Assembly: GCF_000483485.1 (NCBI RefSeq)
Contig: NZ_KI519609.1
Location: 835,460 to 899,459 of the forward strand
Source: Thiomicrorhabdus chilensis DSM 12352
GTDB taxonomy: Bacteria > Pseudomonadota > Gammaproteobacteria > Thiomicrospirales > Thiomicrospiraceae
Direction: 5' to 3'
DNA: 64,000 nt
Part shown: piece by piece, positions 35,350 to 43,057 of the stretch
How the letters are laid out: every line of letters starts with the position of its first letter
Position numbering within the stretch: position 1 is the first letter of the stretch
Translations under genes and position numbers: made by a program
The notes under the pieces: generated by a model
Told to the model about the DNA's origin: nothing
The model's database searches: none
The model's input: only the letters and a program-made list of their open reading frames with translations

Positions 35350-35934
35350 ATGTCACGTGAAAAGCAAAATTTGAATTCCGACAGGCCTGGTAGGTTGTTT
35401 TATGTGATGGGTCCCTCCGGTGCGGGTAAGGACACTTTGATGGCCTATGCCCGTGAGTCTTTGTGTGAAGCGCCGGTGATCTTTGCGCATCGTTACATTA
35501 CGCGTCCAGTTGAATTGCACGGCGAAAACCACATCCACCTATCGGAAGCCGAGTTTGCCAATCGATTGCAGCGCGGCTGCTTTAAATTTCATTGGAATAG
35601 CCACGGTTGGTCGTATGGGCTGGGAACGGAGGTGGATACCTGGCTGAATCAGGGTTTGAATGTGGTGATGAACGGTTCTCGCGGCTATTTTGAGCAGGCC
35701 TGCCAATTGCATGCGGATTTGGTCGCGGTGCTGGTAACGGCCTCAGAGAGCACCTTGAGGGAGAGGCTGCTGGCAAGAGGGCGGGAAAGCGCGGCCGAGA
35801 TTGAAGAGAGAATTGGCAGAGCGTCGAATTTTGAGCGTCTGGCGGCGGCGAATCTTCACCGAATCACCAATGAAGCTTCGATAGAGGCGGGTGGAGAGGC
35901 CTTGATCAACATATTTTCAGAGCAGGAAGGGTGA
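35350..35934 (+). CDS. phnN: ribose 1,5-bisphosphate phosphokinase (PhnN type)
   Basis: 194 residues. The guanylate-kinase-like fold has a P-loop in VMGPSGAGKDTLM and the family marker RYITRP. The phosphate-binding VVMNGSRGY and the LID arginines (LRERLLARGR) follow. PhnN makes PRPP from ribose 1,5-bisphosphate. No other phosphonate genes are nearby, so it may serve general PRPP supply, as PhnN does in E. coli mutants lacking PRPP synthase. A TTG start at 35332 is possible, but the ATG at 35350 is preferred. Two CAGGCCTG octamers (35382, 35695) lie in different codon frames. Confidence 0.85.
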   Translation: MSREKQNLNSDRPGRLFYVMGPSGAGKDTLMAYARESLCEAPVIFAHRYITRPVELHGENHIHLSEAEFANRLQRGCFKFHWNSHGWSYGLGTEVDTWLNQGLNVVMNGSRGYFEQACQLHADLVAVLVTASESTLRERLLARGRESAAEIEERIGRASNFERLAAANLHRITNEASIEAGGEALINIFSEQEG

Positions 35935-35938
35935 CAAG

Positions 35939-36802
35939 ATGGTTGGGGGCGTGAAACGTTTTTTAAAATCAGCAGGCCTGGTGGCTTTGATGGCCAGCAG
36001 CTATACCGTTCAGGCGCAAATGCCTATTTTTGACAGTCATCTGCATTACGGTGGCGAAGATACCAAAGTCTATAATCCTGCCGAGGTGATGGCGATATTT
36101 GACCGCAATCATGTAACTCATGCCCTGATTTCGAGCACACCGAATGACGGTACCGAAGCGTTGTATCATTATGCGCCGAAACGCATCATTCCTTTTTTGG
36201 GAGTGTATGAGACTTTACAGGACAAACGCGATTGGATGTGGGATGAATCGGTGTTGCCCAAGGTGGAAGCCGCTTTAAAAAAGGGTATTTACCGTGGTAT
36301 CGGTGAGTTTCATATCTTTGCAAAGGATAAGAAGAGCCCGGTCTTTAAAGGCATCGTCAAATTGGCGCAAAAGCACGGTTTGATGTTACAGGCGCATGGT
36401 GATGCAGAAATCATCGACGAGATTTTTTCGATTGCGCCTGATGTCACGGTATTATGGGCACACATGGGCACGCGTCCGGAACCGGATTTTTTACGTTCGG
36501 TATTGCAGCGTCATCCCGAAAATTTATATATCGATACCTCGGTACGCGACACACTGTTGTTGGGTACAGACGGCTACTCCGACCATCATGGCCTGACACT
36601 GCAATGGAGGCAGTTGTTTATCGATTATCAGGATCGCTTTATGGTGGCGGTGGACACTTTCAGTGTGAACCGCTGGAATACCTTTGATTCGGTGGTGGCG
36701 GATATTCGTGAATGGTTGTCGCAACTCCCCGAACCGGTTGCGAGAAAGCTGGCGCATGAAAATGCGCAACGTCTTTTTTTGACTAAAAAGAGTCGTGAAT
36801 AA
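35939..36802 (+). CDS. secreted amidohydrolase-family protein
   Basis: 287 residues with a signal peptide (about 1-27, ending TVQAQ), so it is periplasmic. The rest is a TIM-barrel metal-dependent hydrolase. The first metal ligands are His-x-His in FDSHLHYGG, with later His residues in LQAHGDAE and LWAHMGTRPEPD and an Asp in VAVDTF. The substrate cannot be read from sequence. The gene starts four bases after phnN and likely shares its transcript, an unusual link between a cytoplasmic sugar-phosphate kinase and a periplasmic hydrolase. A CAGGCCTG octamer (35973) encodes part of the signal peptide. A terminator follows. Confidence 0.75.
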   Translation: MVGGVKRFLKSAGLVALMASSYTVQAQMPIFDSHLHYGGEDTKVYNPAEVMAIFDRNHVTHALISSTPNDGTEALYHYAPKRIIPFLGVYETLQDKRDWMWDESVLPKVEAALKKGIYRGIGEFHIFAKDKKSPVFKGIVKLAQKHGLMLQAHGDAEIIDEIFSIAPDVTVLWAHMGTRPEPDFLRSVLQRHPENLYIDTSVRDTLLLGTDGYSDHHGLTLQWRQLFIDYQDRFMVAVDTFSVNRWNTFDSVVADIREWLSQLPEPVARKLAHENAQRLFLTKKSRE

Positions 36803-36829
36803 GTTTAAAAGAGGTGGCTTGGTGAAATA

Positions 36830-36858
36830 ACGGCCCAGTATTACTGGGCCGTTTGTTT
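36830..36858 (+). terminator. intrinsic terminator after the amidohydrolase gene
   Basis: ACGGCCCAG-TATTA-CTGGGCCGT followed by TTGTTTAT. It may also serve the convergent lipoprotein gene. Confidence 0.75.
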
Positions 36859-36882
36859 ATAAGGCAATATAAGCCGTGTTAG

Positions 36883-37947
36883 TTAAGATGCAGGTGGCGC
36901 TTCAATCGCCGGTGCGTTAATGGTAACTGGAGTAGTTTGGCCTGCCGTGACGGTGACAGTTTGGGTGCCGATGAACTGTAAATCATCACCGCTATTGGCT
37001 TGCATAGTAATATTGCCTTGGCCATCATCCGTTTCGGTGTAGCTTTCTGCGTCGGCATTACAGGTAAAGGCAACCTGATATTCTCCCGCTGGAACATAGC
37101 CGAATTCAAACTGGTAGACCCCTTCTGTGTTGGCCGTCACTAAAGCTGTGCTTAAAGGCTCACTGCCTGTCTCACTGATGTCTACCAATGGGTCGGTTAT
37201 GCCTGAGAAAAGATAGGCTGCGTTGTAGCTGTTTACATCATCATCTGAACAGCTCCACTGACTGCCAACGGTATCCGTAGACAAAAGCTCTGTCGCAACG
37301 CTACCCGAAATGGTTCCGGTTAACTCGTCCTGAATAAGTTTCAGAACAGGTTTGAGTTTATATTCTCCATTACCTTGAACCACAATTGATTTACGCACAT
37401 CAAAATCAATGGTAAAAGCGGCTTCGCCGTTTTCTGGAATGGTAATGTCGCCTTTAACTTTCAACCCTGTTTGCAGGCCGCTTGGAATGGTGATTTCGTG
37501 CTGGGCTCCCCCTTCAGTCAGGGTGATGTAATTTTCTAGATCCCCATCTTGATCATCTGTGTGAATATGAAGACGGATCTCAGAATAAGTGCCTGTTTCC
37601 AATTCTTGTCCGGACAGCAGTTTATAGTTCTGACTGCCTTGCAGGTCTAGCAGGTTAATGGAAACCGGAGCATCGAAAGTGATGTTGACCCACTCTGAAG
37701 AGTCAGCTGTATCTTCTTCCGTTGCTTCACTTGTTGTGTTTTCTGGCTGAGTGTCTTCGGTTTGTTTTTTGATTGAAACGCCACTGAATTCTACAATCAC
37801 TTGACTGGCCTCATCGATCGGTGCATCGGTTAAGCTAAGATTGAGTGTTCCGGTTGTGCTTGTGCTGTCTACAGAGCCAGAACCACCGCCGCAGCCAGTT
37901 AATAAAATCGGTAAAGTCAGCAGGCCTGCTGTCAGCACGCTCTTCAT
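36883..37947 (-). CDS. DUF4382 lipoprotein
   Basis: 354 residues. The signal peptide ends in lipobox LLTGC (Cys19), followed by a Gly/Ser/Thr linker. The DUF4382 domain (about 35-210) begins TGTLNLSLTDAPIDEASQV and contains VSINLLDLQG and the LETGTYSEIRLHI core. A C-terminal beta-sandwich (about 215-350; GVYQFEFGYVPAGEYQVAF) resembles carboxypeptidase regulatory folds. An acidic Glu/Thr insert (about 60-80) is likely a surface loop. Probably anchored at the cell surface; function unknown. Its signal sequence region carries a CAGGCCTG octamer (37921). Confidence 0.8.
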   Translation of the reverse strand: MKSVLTAGLLTLPILLTGCGGGSGSVDSTSTTGTLNLSLTDAPIDEASQVIVEFSGVSIKKQTEDTQPENTTSEATEEDTADSSEWVNITFDAPVSINLLDLQGSQNYKLLSGQELETGTYSEIRLHIHTDDQDGDLENYITLTEGGAQHEITIPSGLQTGLKVKGDITIPENGEAAFTIDFDVRKSIVVQGNGEYKLKPVLKLIQDELTGTISGSVATELLSTDTVGSQWSCSDDDVNSYNAAYLFSGITDPLVDISETGSEPLSTALVTANTEGVYQFEFGYVPAGEYQVAFTCNADAESYTETDDGQGNITMQANSGDDLQFIGTQTVTVTAGQTTPVTINAPAIEAPPAS

Positions 37948-38077
37948 GGTTCGCTCCTTATTTTTGCGTTATTTGTAAACCATTATAAACAGAATGCATG
38001 GCTGTGTGAAATAATCCCATTTACTTAGTATTTAAGGTCGTCGAATAGTTGAAAATATTTTGAACAGGCTTGGTTGT

Positions 38078-38104
38078 AAAAAAGCCCCGCTTTGCGAGGC
38101 TTTT
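38078..38104 (-). terminator. intrinsic terminator of trpS
   Basis: On the minus strand AAAAGCCTCGC pairs with GCGGGGCTTTTT across AAA. A T run follows. Confidence 0.8.
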
Positions 38105-38128
38105 AGTTGTTGCGAAACTGCTGGAGAA

Positions 38129-39139
38129 TTACGGCAATACAAAACCGATGGTTTCGTGCACGTTTTTAAGGGTTTGTTGAGCCTGTTCACGAGCCTGGTC
38201 GGCACCTTTTTTGAGAATGGCGCGCAGTTCGCTTTCTTCACCGCGAATTTCATGGAATCGGGTTTGAATCGGTTCCAGGTAATCCACAACCAATTCGCCT
38301 AATTCGACTTTCAAGTGGCCGTACATTTTGCCTTCAAAATGCTGGACCACCTCTTCAATCGGTTTGCCGCTGATGACCGAATAGATGGTCAGCAGGTTGG
38401 AGACGCCCGGTTTGTTTTCCACGTCATAGACGATTTCCGATCCGGAATCGGTGACCGCTTTTTTGAATTTTTTGATGATCTTTTTGGGATCGTCCAGCAG
38501 GGCGATGAAGTTGTCTTTGTTTTCGTCCGATTTCGACATCTTGGATGTCGGGTCCTGCAGGCTCATGATGCGTCCGCCGGAGGTGGCTGGCGGAATGAAT
38601 GGCTCAGGAATCTTAAAGACTTCGCGGTCAAAACGGTTGTTATAGCGAGTCGCCAAATCACGAGTCAGTTCCAGGTGTTGTTTCTGGTCGGCACCGACCG
38701 GCACCATTTCGGTCTGGTAGAGCAGAATGTCGGAAGCCATCAGCACCGGGTAGTCGAACAGGCCGACATTGATGTTTTGCGAGTGCTTCTGCGATTTATC
38801 TTTAAATTGCGTCATGCGATTGAGTTCACCCATGTAGGTCGAACAGTTCAAAACCCAAGCCAGCTCTGCGTGTTCCGGCACGTGCGATTGAATGAAGACC
38901 GTGCTTTTATCCGGGTCAATGCCTGACGCAAGGTAAAGGGAGATAAAGTCCAGGCTGCGGTTGTATAGGTCGTTCGGGTCTTGTTCTACGGTGATGGCGT
39001 GCATGTTGACTAAGGAGAACAGGCAGTTGTAATCGTCCTGCATGTTTACCCAGTTTTTGATTGAACCGATATAGTTACCGATCATCAGGTCGCCGGAAGG
39101 TTGGATGCCGCTAAATAGTGTGGGTTTTGTGTTTGCCAT
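38129..39139 (-). CDS. trpS: tryptophan-tRNA ligase
   Basis: 336 residues, the usual bacterial length. Class I signatures are [16 protein letters not shown] (HIGH-like) and [10 protein letters not shown] (KMSKS). [19 protein letters not shown] is also typical. It attaches tryptophan to tRNA-Trp. Single gene with its own terminator; the 5' flanking region shows no obvious trp attenuator. Confidence 0.97.
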   Translation of the reverse strand: MANTKPTLFSGIQPSGDLMIGNYIGSIKNWVNMQDDYNCLFSLVNMHAITVEQDPNDLYNRSLDFISLYLASGIDPDKSTVFIQSHVPEHAELAWVLNCSTYMGELNRMTQFKDKSQKHSQNINVGLFDYPVLMASDILLYQTEMVPVGADQKQHLELTRDLATRYNNRFDREVFKIPEPFIPPATSGGRIMSLQDPTSKMSKSDENKDNFIALLDDPKKIIKKFKKAVTDSGSEIVYDVENKPGVSNLLTIYSVISGKPIEEVVQHFEGKMYGHLKVELGELVVDYLEPIQTRFHEIRGEESELRAILKKGADQAREQAQQTLKNVHETIGFVLP

Positions 39140-39288
39140 GAAAAGATACTTTTAGTAATTACGTTTAGTTGGCTTTAGTTCGCTGGGATACAGCGCTTTG
39201 AGCGTTAAATGGGAGTTATTTTCTCATTTTCTGAGCATAATGACTAGCGATGACTGGTCTGCAGCTTGAAGACTTGGGATTATTGGCC

Positions 39289-39735
39289 TTAAAACACAAA
39301 TGGAATGATGCGTTTGCTGATTTCTTGATAGGCTCCATATTCCGGCAGGGCATCGATCAACAGGCTTTCTTCGTAAGTGGCTTTGATGAGCAGTGTGAGA
39401 ATCAGACTGGCATAGAGGGCGATCGGCAGCCAGCTAAGGTTGAGCACGATCAGTGGCAGAAAAAACAGCAGGATAGAAAAATACATGGGATGACGGATGA
39501 AACGATAAGGGCCATGCGTGACCAGTTCAATTTCCGGCATGGGATCGGGTACGATATTGAAATGCCCCAAATGCATAGTTTGTACCGCCCACAGGCCGAT
39601 GATGATGGCCAAGGCCTGCACGCCCAGGATGATTGAGTTTAGGCTTAAAGGCAGAATGAGTAATAAGATTCCGATTAAGGTGAACTGCAGTGCCACCAAT
39701 GAAAACGAGATGATCGGATGTTTGATGCGTGTCAT
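39289..39735 (-). CDS. methyltransferase-type membrane protein (isoprenylcysteine carboxyl methyltransferase family)
   Basis: 148 residues from the chosen ATG, with about four membrane helices. The C-terminal signature VTHGPYRFIRHPMYFS with a downstream KATYEESLL matches the ICMT/PEMT-like membrane methyltransferase family. An N-terminally longer reading exists (to 39834), but GAGG before the ATG at 39735 supports the shorter one. Bacterial members act on lipids or unknown substrates. Confidence 0.75.
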   Translation of the reverse strand: MTRIKHPIISFSLVALQFTLIGILLLILPLSLNSIILGVQALAIIIGLWAVQTMHLGHFNIVPDPMPEIELVTHGPYRFIRHPMYFSILLFFLPLIVLNLSWLPIALYASLILTLLIKATYEESLLIDALPEYGAYQEISKRIIPFVF

Positions 39736-39893
39736 GTCTGAACCTCGAATAAAAAGCGAAAACCTAAAAGGGCTGGTTGCCGATAAGTTTATCAGTAAGT
39801 AAGCAAAAAAGGCACGACCCATTTCATGGATCATGCCTTGCCTTTATTCTAAACGTTTGGCGACTTTATCGCCTGGTTGTTATTCAGCGCTTC

Positions 39894-41000
39894 TTATTCA
39901 AAGCTTTGCCCCAAATCCCCTCCGGTCATTTCTTTGTAGATGTGTACCGCATTGTTTTCATGGGTTTGTTCATACACCGAGCGATGCTGGTAGGCGGATT
40001 GGTCAATTTTGTTCAAATCGATCTCTGTGCCGCCCGCATCGATGATCGTCTGCACCTCTTTGTGCATGAACTTAAGGTAGTCGTAAGTGTCTTGTTTGAC
40101 TTGTTGCAAGCTGGTCGGGCCGCCGTGACCGGGTATGACAATCACATCTTTGGGCATGGCCTCCATAAACGCCTCAAAGGTTTCGGTCCATTTTTGCGTA
40201 TCGGTGTAGGAGAACAATGCCAGCATGCGTTGGTTGTAAGCCAAGTCTCCGGGCAAGACGATATTACGCTTCGGCAGATAGACAATGGTTGATCCGGGGG
40301 TGTGTCCGGGACCGAAATTCATGATCTCGACCTGTTCGCCGCCGCCGACGTCCACTGTGATTTTGTCGTCAAAGGTCGTGAATAGATCGGAGACATCGCG
40401 TGCATTTTCGGTCAGCTGGTGGCCGACACGATCCCCCCAGCTTTTTTTGATATACGGATAGGCATTGTGAAAATCTCGGTTGGCGACACTGTGTGAATAG
40501 AGGTGTTTGACTCCTTGGTCAACCCAATAGCTGGCACCAAGGTAGGCATGCCCCTGACTGTTTTCCACCGCCAGCCACTTAACCGGCTTGTCGGTGATTT
40601 GTTTGATTTGTTGATGAAACGCATAAGCCACGGCCGGGTTAGGCCCGGCATTGAACACAAAGACACCGTCTTCAAATTCCATAAAAGTCAGGTTGTTGTT
40701 TAAGCCGAAATTGCTGGGATTATGCCAGATTAAACTGCCGACCACGGTATAAACGCCATCGGCCACTTTGATTGGTTTAGGCAGAGTCAGTTCTTTGCCG
40801 ATGTAACCAACCGATTTCTGGGTTCGACTGACGTCTTGTGCATAATCCGAAAAAGAGGCTGCAAGTCCCTCGCCACCCTCATATTTCTTCATCTCTTCGG
40901 CGTAATGGCTGAAACTTTCAGTATAGGTATCCGCGGCTATTGCATGATGAGTGCTTGCAAGAATCAAGCTCAGGCTGCCGATTAGTAGATTTTTTTTCAT
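39894..41000 (-). CDS. secreted metallo-beta-lactamase-fold protein with altered metal site
   Basis: 368 residues. The signal peptide (about 1-23) ends HAIAAD. The MBL fold starts near LPKPIKVADGVYTVVG. Of the usual ligands His233 (GPGHTPGS), Asp252 (LPGDLAYN) and His292 (PGHGGPTS) are kept. The normal HxHxDH motif, however, reads Asn-Ser-Gln-Gly-His151-Ala-Tyr-Leu, losing three of its four ligands. Either it binds one metal or it is catalytically different. GGAG six bases before the ATG selects this start over a longer reading. It is the third gene behind a TetR regulator and a small membrane protein. Confidence 0.78.
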   Translation of the reverse strand: MKKNLLIGSLSLILASTHHAIAADTYTESFSHYAEEMKKYEGGEGLAASFSDYAQDVSRTQKSVGYIGKELTLPKPIKVADGVYTVVGSLIWHNPSNFGLNNNLTFMEFEDGVFVFNAGPNPAVAYAFHQQIKQITDKPVKWLAVENSQGHAYLGASYWVDQGVKHLYSHSVANRDFHNAYPYIKKSWGDRVGHQLTENARDVSDLFTTFDDKITVDVGGGEQVEIMNFGPGHTPGSTIVYLPKRNIVLPGDLAYNQRMLALFSYTDTQKWTETFEAFMEAMPKDVIVIPGHGGPTSLQQVKQDTYDYLKFMHKEVQTIIDAGGTEIDLNKIDQSAYQHRSVYEQTHENNAVHIYKEMTGGDLGQSFE

Positions 41001-41014
41001 AATGGACTCCATTT

Positions 41015-41431
41015 TTATGCAGACGGTAACTGTGTTTTTTGAACACTGCCAGAAACCGGTTTTGTAAAGAAGGTTTGCCAAATCATCGACAGGCTGTAGG
41101 GTTCAACTTTGTTCCATGGCATGAGCGACATGAAGCGCGCCAGAAAGCAGTAATTGACTAACACCATGGCCGTGGTTCCGATGATTTGCAGGTAGAAGAC
41201 AAAAAACAGCGGTGGATATATCGCCACAACCAATAAAAGCAGGTAAGCGATTCTGACTTGAACGGCAAAGTTCGACAGTTTAGGGGTCAGCCAATAAAAA
41301 TGCAGAACCTGAACTGCGTTTAAGATAATCGCCAGTTTGAGTGCCGCCGGCTCCAGTGTCACCCCTACAATGAGAAGAATGTCGGTGATGGCCCAGTAGG
41401 TCCAGATGAGATTGAATTTATCCGATTTCAT
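41015..41431 (-). CDS. small integral membrane protein (138 aa), unknown
   Basis: About four transmembrane helices (FNLIWTYWAITDILLIVGV, LAIILNAVQVLHFYWL, IAYLLLLVVAIYPPLFFVFY, TTAMVLVNYCFLARF) and a short polar C-terminal tail. Not assigned to a family. It lies between the TetR gene (27 bases) and the MBL gene (14 bases), clearly one operon, so it probably works with the secreted MBL protein or is controlled by the same signal. Confidence 0.7.
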   Translation of the reverse strand: MKSDKFNLIWTYWAITDILLIVGVTLEPAALKLAIILNAVQVLHFYWLTPKLSNFAVQVRIAYLLLLVVAIYPPLFFVFYLQIIGTTAMVLVNYCFLARFMSLMPWNKVEPYSLSMIWQTFFTKPVSGSVQKTQLPSA

Positions 41432-41458
41432 TATGTTTTCCTGTATTGATTGAGTTGA

Positions 41459-42046
41459 TTAAGTGGCCACGCTGCGCCAGCTTGCTTGGGTGATCTCATC
41501 CAGGTAGCTCATCAAAGGGCGCTCGAGCATGTTGTCCAGACTCAACTGTATGAGTCTGAGTACACCACCATAGGTACAAGCGGCGGCGACCATTAAATCC
41601 ATTTGAATGATGACGCCTTCGTCCATGCCTTGTTGTATGGTGTTCCTCAGAGTCGTAAAGGGTTTTGACGAGCAGATAGGGAGCAGGTCAGGCATGAACT
41701 CTTTATGTCTGGCATGAAGGACAAACTGAGTGACGTGGGGGTGCCGTTGGGCAGTCAGCATTAACCATTCGGATAAGGCATAAAACCGATCCCAGCTTGT
41801 TTTGTGTTGTTCAAGTATCTGGGTTTGTTCGCGTTCAATCTGTTCCAGCAAGGCTTGCATCAAGGATTCTGCAATATCCTGTTTGTCTTTGAAACTGTGG
41901 TAAATCGAACCGGTACTCACACCGGAATGTTTGACTAAGTCCGGAATGGAGGTTTTGAAAAAGCCCTGTTCAACAAATAGGTAGAGTGCGCTGTTGAGTA
42001 CTTTGCGCTTTACTTCTGGGAGTTCCGGCGTGTTGAGGTATGACAT
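41459..42046 (-). CDS. TetR-family transcriptional regulator
   Basis: 195 residues. The N-terminal helix-turn-helix (about 12-58) reads VLNSALYLFVEQGFFKTSIP followed by DLVKHSGVSTGSIYHSFKDK, a textbook TetR domain. The C-terminal ligand-binding domain is variable. It heads an operon with a membrane protein and an MBL-fold protein, which it probably represses. The inducer is unknown. A double palindrome 12 bases upstream of its start is a likely autoregulatory operator. Confidence 0.9.
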   Translation of the reverse strand: MSYLNTPELPEVKRKVLNSALYLFVEQGFFKTSIPDLVKHSGVSTGSIYHSFKDKQDIAESLMQALLEQIEREQTQILEQHKTSWDRFYALSEWLMLTAQRHPHVTQFVLHARHKEFMPDLLPICSSKPFTTLRNTIQQGMDEGVIIQMDLMVAAACTYGGVLRLIQLSLDNMLERPLMSYLDEITQASWRSVAT

Positions 42047-42057
42047 GATCGACCTTT

Positions 42058-42087
42058 TAGAATGTTCTTTCTAGAATGTATATTCTA
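42058..42087. promoter_or_regulatory. candidate TetR operator
   Basis: TAGAAT-GTAT-ATTCTA (42072-42087) is a perfect inverted repeat. A second TAGAATGT lies 14 bases to the left (42058), in the same orientation as the left arm. The site is 12 bases upstream of the TetR gene start, where it would block its own promoter. Confidence 0.6.
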
Positions 42088-42270
42088 TTTTAAAGGTTGG
42101 GGAATTGCACGTTTTATTTGAAAAATTTGAAAGGTCATTATTAGCTTATGGGCTACATAAAAATTAGTAATGCTTGTATCACAAGGAATGATTTCATTTT
42201 TGGGGTCGGGTGAGGGTAGAATTCAGCATCAATAATTTTAATATTGACCCGATTAAAAGTAGGTTTTTCA

Positions 42271-42939
42271 ATGATTTATCTGTTTAGAGTTTTTTCAGGT
42301 GGAGGCGGTGATTATCTGGAGTTTAATAATCGCCAGTCTTTGATTGAAGCCTATCTTGAGCATCGGGATTCCAGGCTATACGATTGGTCGACGGTTCCAA
42401 TCAAGCAGGCCATTCAGGAAGAGGGCCGTTTATCCAAAATCTATTCTTTGAGAGCGATGCAAAACCTTGGAGATAAGATGGTGGTTCGGGTACTGGTCAA
42501 AGGTCAGCTGGAGTGGTATTCGCCGAGCAATGCGCATGGCATCCCTTCCGAATACAATGTCGCCGTGAAATTCTTTACCCATGCCTGCACACATTATAAG
42601 CTTACCACTTGTCATCACGAGGTCTTTGAAATCGCGAAAGAATCGCGCTTTAAAGCTCTTTCACAAGAGGTGATTCAAAGTATTTTAAAGCGAGTTGAAG
42701 GGACTCGTTGCGACAGTAAACTTGATCTTTATCTGAATATGAATTTGCGCAAACTGCGCAATTACGGGGTAGAGTCGCTCAAGGTTAAGGGGTCTTATGT
42801 GGATATCAAAGATGCCATAGCCCAGCAACCGGTCTCCTGTCCTTTTTTCAGCCAGTTTTTATTGAATTTGATGGATGTCTGTATTACTAAAGAGATTGAG
42901 CTCGTTGGCAAGCAACGGGTATACGAAAAAGTCATTTAA
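42271..42939 (+). CDS. hypothetical protein (222 aa)
   Basis: Not recognised. A soluble protein starting MIYLFRVFSGGGGDYLEFNN, without signal peptide. It contains six Cys and several His residues (FFTHACTHYKLTTCHHEVFE), which could form a metal site, but the spacing does not match a known zinc finger. Helical C-terminal half. TAGGT precedes the ATG; an upstream TTG would extend it by nine residues. It stands alone between the TetR operon and pcnB. No functional hint. Confidence 0.6.
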   Translation: MIYLFRVFSGGGGDYLEFNNRQSLIEAYLEHRDSRLYDWSTVPIKQAIQEEGRLSKIYSLRAMQNLGDKMVVRVLVKGQLEWYSPSNAHGIPSEYNVAVKFFTHACTHYKLTTCHHEVFEIAKESRFKALSQEVIQSILKRVEGTRCDSKLDLYLNMNLRKLRNYGVESLKVKGSYVDIKDAIAQQPVSCPFFSQFLLNLMDVCITKEIELVGKQRVYEKVI

Positions 42940-43057
42940 TTTGCAGATTGAGCGAATAAATCCACTCAAATGGATTTGAAACCATGTAAAGCTTTGAACT
43001 CTGGGTAAAAGTCGCTAAAATGGGCTACTAATTTCTGACGCTCAATTATGGCCTTCT

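Noticed and set aside
35332-36802. Remnant of a phosphonate (C-P lyase) operon
   Set aside because: Only phnN is present; no phnG-M genes or phosphonate transporter are nearby.
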